From contig JAAXQI010000229.1 in the NCBI GenBank assembly GCA_012974315.1, forward strand, positions 1 through 7,118: 7,118 bases of DNA, in the 5' to 3' direction. Shown one piece after another: positions 5,194 to 7,118 of the stretch (positions are counted from its first letter, which is position 1; the number at the start of each line of letters is the position of its first letter). The notes under the pieces are model-generated. The model worked only from the letters and a program-made list of their open reading frames with translations, was not told the DNA's origin and did not search any database. Source of the DNA: Desulfobacterales bacterium. GTDB taxonomy: Bacteria > Desulfobacterota > Desulfobulbia > Desulfobulbales > BM004. The translations under genes and the position numbers were made by a program.

Positions 5194-7104
5194 ATGGAAA
5201 GAATTGTTCAAGGAATGAGTCCAAAGCAGGCACTGCAGATCTTACGTGAAGCGGACGGCTATTTTCTCACAAATACCATCAGGGATCTATCCCAGTCAGA
5301 TTTTAAAAACAGGATTCTTTTGCATACAGATCTTTTAGCTGCAGAATCAAGGGAAAATGCAAATTATTTTTCACTGGAAATTACAGGTGGAGCGTCAGTT
5401 CATGTTGATATTTTGAGAAAACAGGTCGATCCTTTTCTGAAACTTGAACTGCTTCGTGAAATAATGCCGCACACAATGTTTCAGACACTCTGTAGAGGTG
5501 TCAACCTTTTCGGCTATAGACCATATCCACAGAATGTCATCCGTTTTGTTGTGAGTGAATTTGCCAAGTATGTTGATGTATGGCGTGTCTTTGATTTCAT
5601 GAACCACATTCCAAATATGCAGGCGGTTTTTGAAGAGGTGCAGAAAGCCGGCAAAATACTTGAGCCTTCAATCTGCTTTTCGACAGGGCCGGAACATACA
5701 GACGAATTTTATGTTGGAAAAGTTCAGGAAATCCTTGATGTCACCGGCGATGATATTATTTTATGCATCAAGAACCATGGTGGACTCGGCACCCCAAAAC
5801 GTATCGGAGAACTGGTTTCCGCTATCAAGCAAAAGTATTCTGATCTTGTTATTCATTATCATGGGCATAATACCGATGGCAATGATATAGGCCGTATCAC
5901 CTCTGCAGTCCTTAATGGCGCAACCATTGTTGATGCGTCTGACCATGCATTCACCGGCTATTATGGCCCACCGCCATTGTTGAGTGTTATCCATACACTC
6001 AAAGAATATGGCAAAATTGCTGTAGGCCTCAATGAAGAAGCAGTTATAGAAACTTCAGAAGTGCTGCGCAGCGAACGCGATCATTACGAGTATTTCGAGT
6101 CACAGTTTAAAGGATTCTCTCCAACTGTTCAAATTCATAAGCTCCCTGGCGGAGCCATGGGCAGCAGCTTTGAACAGGCTGTTAAGGGAGAGTTTCTTGA
6201 TAAAATGCCCACAATCCTGCATGATGAATTACCAAAAGCGCAAATTGAACTTGGCAACTGGTGGAGCGTGACTCCTGGTTCACAGATATTGTGGACAACT
6301 GCAGTTACCAACGTATTGGAAAATGATCGTTACGGTAACCCTTCCGGTGATCTGAAAAATCTTCTTCTAGGAAAATATGGTCCCTTCCCCTTTCATCGTC
6401 CTGCTGACTGGATATATGAAAAGGTTTTCGGAACAAACTGGAAACAGATTCTTGAAGATGAAGGTGGCGTTGAAGAAATCGAAGATATGGATATTGACAA
6501 AGAGCGTGAAACACTTGGTGACCGTTTGGGTCATACACCAACTGAACAGCAGTTGGTCACGTATCTTCAGCACCCCACCGATGCCGTAAACTTTTTTAAG
6601 TTTGAAGAAGAATTTGGCAGAACATATGTACTGCCACCCAGTATATTTCTCCGCCGAGGCGGCTATAAACTTGGTGAGACCCTGATGTTCAAAGACCATT
6701 TTGGCAAAGAGCATGTGATAGAGATTGGTCCCAAACAGAAAAATGAAAAAGGTGAATGGTCTATTTATCTTAATGTTGACCACCAGGAACGCAGCTATGT
6801 TTTCATGGAAGAAACAAAAGAAGCTGCAGCCTCTGCTGGCCCTCAGTTGAGTAAAAAAGAAATTGAGGGTCTGGCTAAAACAGGTGACATGAGAGCTACC
6901 TTTTCCTGCAATGTCTGTGAAATATCCGTGAATGAAGATGAAGAGGTTGCAGTCGGGGATAAACTGGCCGTTGTCGAAGCCATGAAGATGCAGACACCGA
7001 TTATAAGTCAGGTTGCAGGAACAGTTGTCGAGGTCAACATAAAAATAGGTGACGCACTGAAGCCCGGAGATAAGATTATAAAAGTGATTACAGAAATAAA
7101 ATAA
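5194..7104 (+). CDS. pycB: Carboxyltransferase-biotinyl subunit, divergent pyruvate carboxylase subunit B
   Basis: Second half of a two-part biotin-dependent carboxylase: it carries biotin and transfers its carboxyl group to an acceptor, most likely pyruvate to give oxaloacetate. It has 636 residues. The HMGL-like TIM barrel covers about 23-320. Positions that match the metal site of the family are D31, K193 (carbamylated Lys in ICIK...) and H223/H225 in HYHGH. Likely 2-oxo-acid site positions R30, Q34, R101 and Y108 are kept. PGGAMGSS (318-325) and SVTPGSQILWTTAVTNVL (358-375) match conserved OadA/PycB segments. A PYC/OADA domain spans about 385-540 (TEQQLVTYLQHP, YVLPPSIFLRRGGYKLGE). A charged linker precedes the biotinyl domain (about 566-635), whose VEAMKM has biotin-Lys598. 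Altered motifs: RDLSQS for RDGHQS, IKNHGG for IKDMAG, and TGYYGPP where SGxTSQP is usual. ATG 5194 follows AAGGT (5183-5187). Alternatives are 2-oxoglutarate carboxylase, oxaloacetate decarboxylase alpha (no beta or gamma gene here) or a transcarboxylase 5S-like role. Confidence 0.85.
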   Translation: MERIVQGMSPKQALQILREADGYFLTNTIRDLSQSDFKNRILLHTDLLAAESRENANYFSLEITGGASVHVDILRKQVDPFLKLELLREIMPHTMFQTLCRGVNLFGYRPYPQNVIRFVVSEFAKYVDVWRVFDFMNHIPNMQAVFEEVQKAGKILEPSICFSTGPEHTDEFYVGKVQEILDVTGDDIILCIKNHGGLGTPKRIGELVSAIKQKYSDLVIHYHGHNTDGNDIGRITSAVLNGATIVDASDHAFTGYYGPPPLLSVIHTLKEYGKIAVGLNEEAVIETSEVLRSERDHYEYFESQFKGFSPTVQIHKLPGGAMGSSFEQAVKGEFLDKMPTILHDELPKAQIELGNWWSVTPGSQILWTTAVTNVLENDRYGNPSGDLKNLLLGKYGPFPFHRPADWIYEKVFGTNWKQILEDEGGVEEIEDMDIDKERETLGDRLGHTPTEQQLVTYLQHPTDAVNFFKFEEEFGRTYVLPPSIFLRRGGYKLGETLMFKDHFGKEHVIEIGPKQKNEKGEWSIYLNVDHQERSYVFMEETKEAAASAGPQLSKKEIEGLAKTGDMRATFSCNVCEISVNEDEEVAVGDKLAVVEAMKMQTPIISQVAGTVVEVNIKIGDALKPGDKIIKVITEIK

Positions 7105-7118
7105 GAAAAGTTTTATGC

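Overview
The window looks like ordinary core chromosome of a Gram-negative, mesophilic-looking bacterium of moderate, slightly AT-rich composition. All five genes lie on the + strand. An outer-membrane LPS-assembly lipoprotein (LptE) next to leucyl-tRNA synthetase is the usual proteobacterial-type order. That, together with a stand-alone biotin carboxylase followed by a divergent carboxyltransferase/biotinyl subunit, fits a deltaproteobacterial lineage (Desulfobacterota) best. This placement is an inference from gene style, not a database match.

Layout: bases 1-1827 carry the C-terminal ~608 codons of leuS, which runs off the left edge. After 27 bp comes lptE (1855-2433), and after 64 bp a tRNA-dihydrouridine synthase (about 2498-3433, GTG or TTG start). 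These three look like one co-directional unit concerned with translation, tRNA modification and envelope biogenesis. Bases 3434-3723 (290 bp) form the only sizeable intergenic region. It holds a small GC hairpin after the dus stop, a good extended -10 promoter (3542-3572), a perfect 12-bp inverted repeat with a 48-bp spacer that contains a smaller nested hairpin (3593-3664), and a clear Shine-Dalgarno (3710-3714).

Downstream, a second unit encodes a two-subunit biotin-dependent carboxylase. The 479-residue biotin carboxylase (3724-5163) is followed 30 bp later by a 636-residue protein (5194-7104) that joins a carboxyltransferase TIM barrel, a PYC/OADA-type connecting domain and a C-terminal biotinyl domain with the EAMKM attachment motif. 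The first subunit would carboxylate the biotin carried on the second, whose own barrel would pass CO2 to an acceptor. Pyruvate giving oxaloacetate is the most likely reaction. The metal-site and most 2-oxo-acid-binding positions are kept, but several signature motifs are altered, including the position of the catalytic threonine, so the substrate is not certain.

I found no mobile element, CRISPR array, tRNA/rRNA gene or defence system. The two things most worth a second look are the structured leader upstream of the carboxylase genes and the altered active site of the carboxyltransferase subunit.
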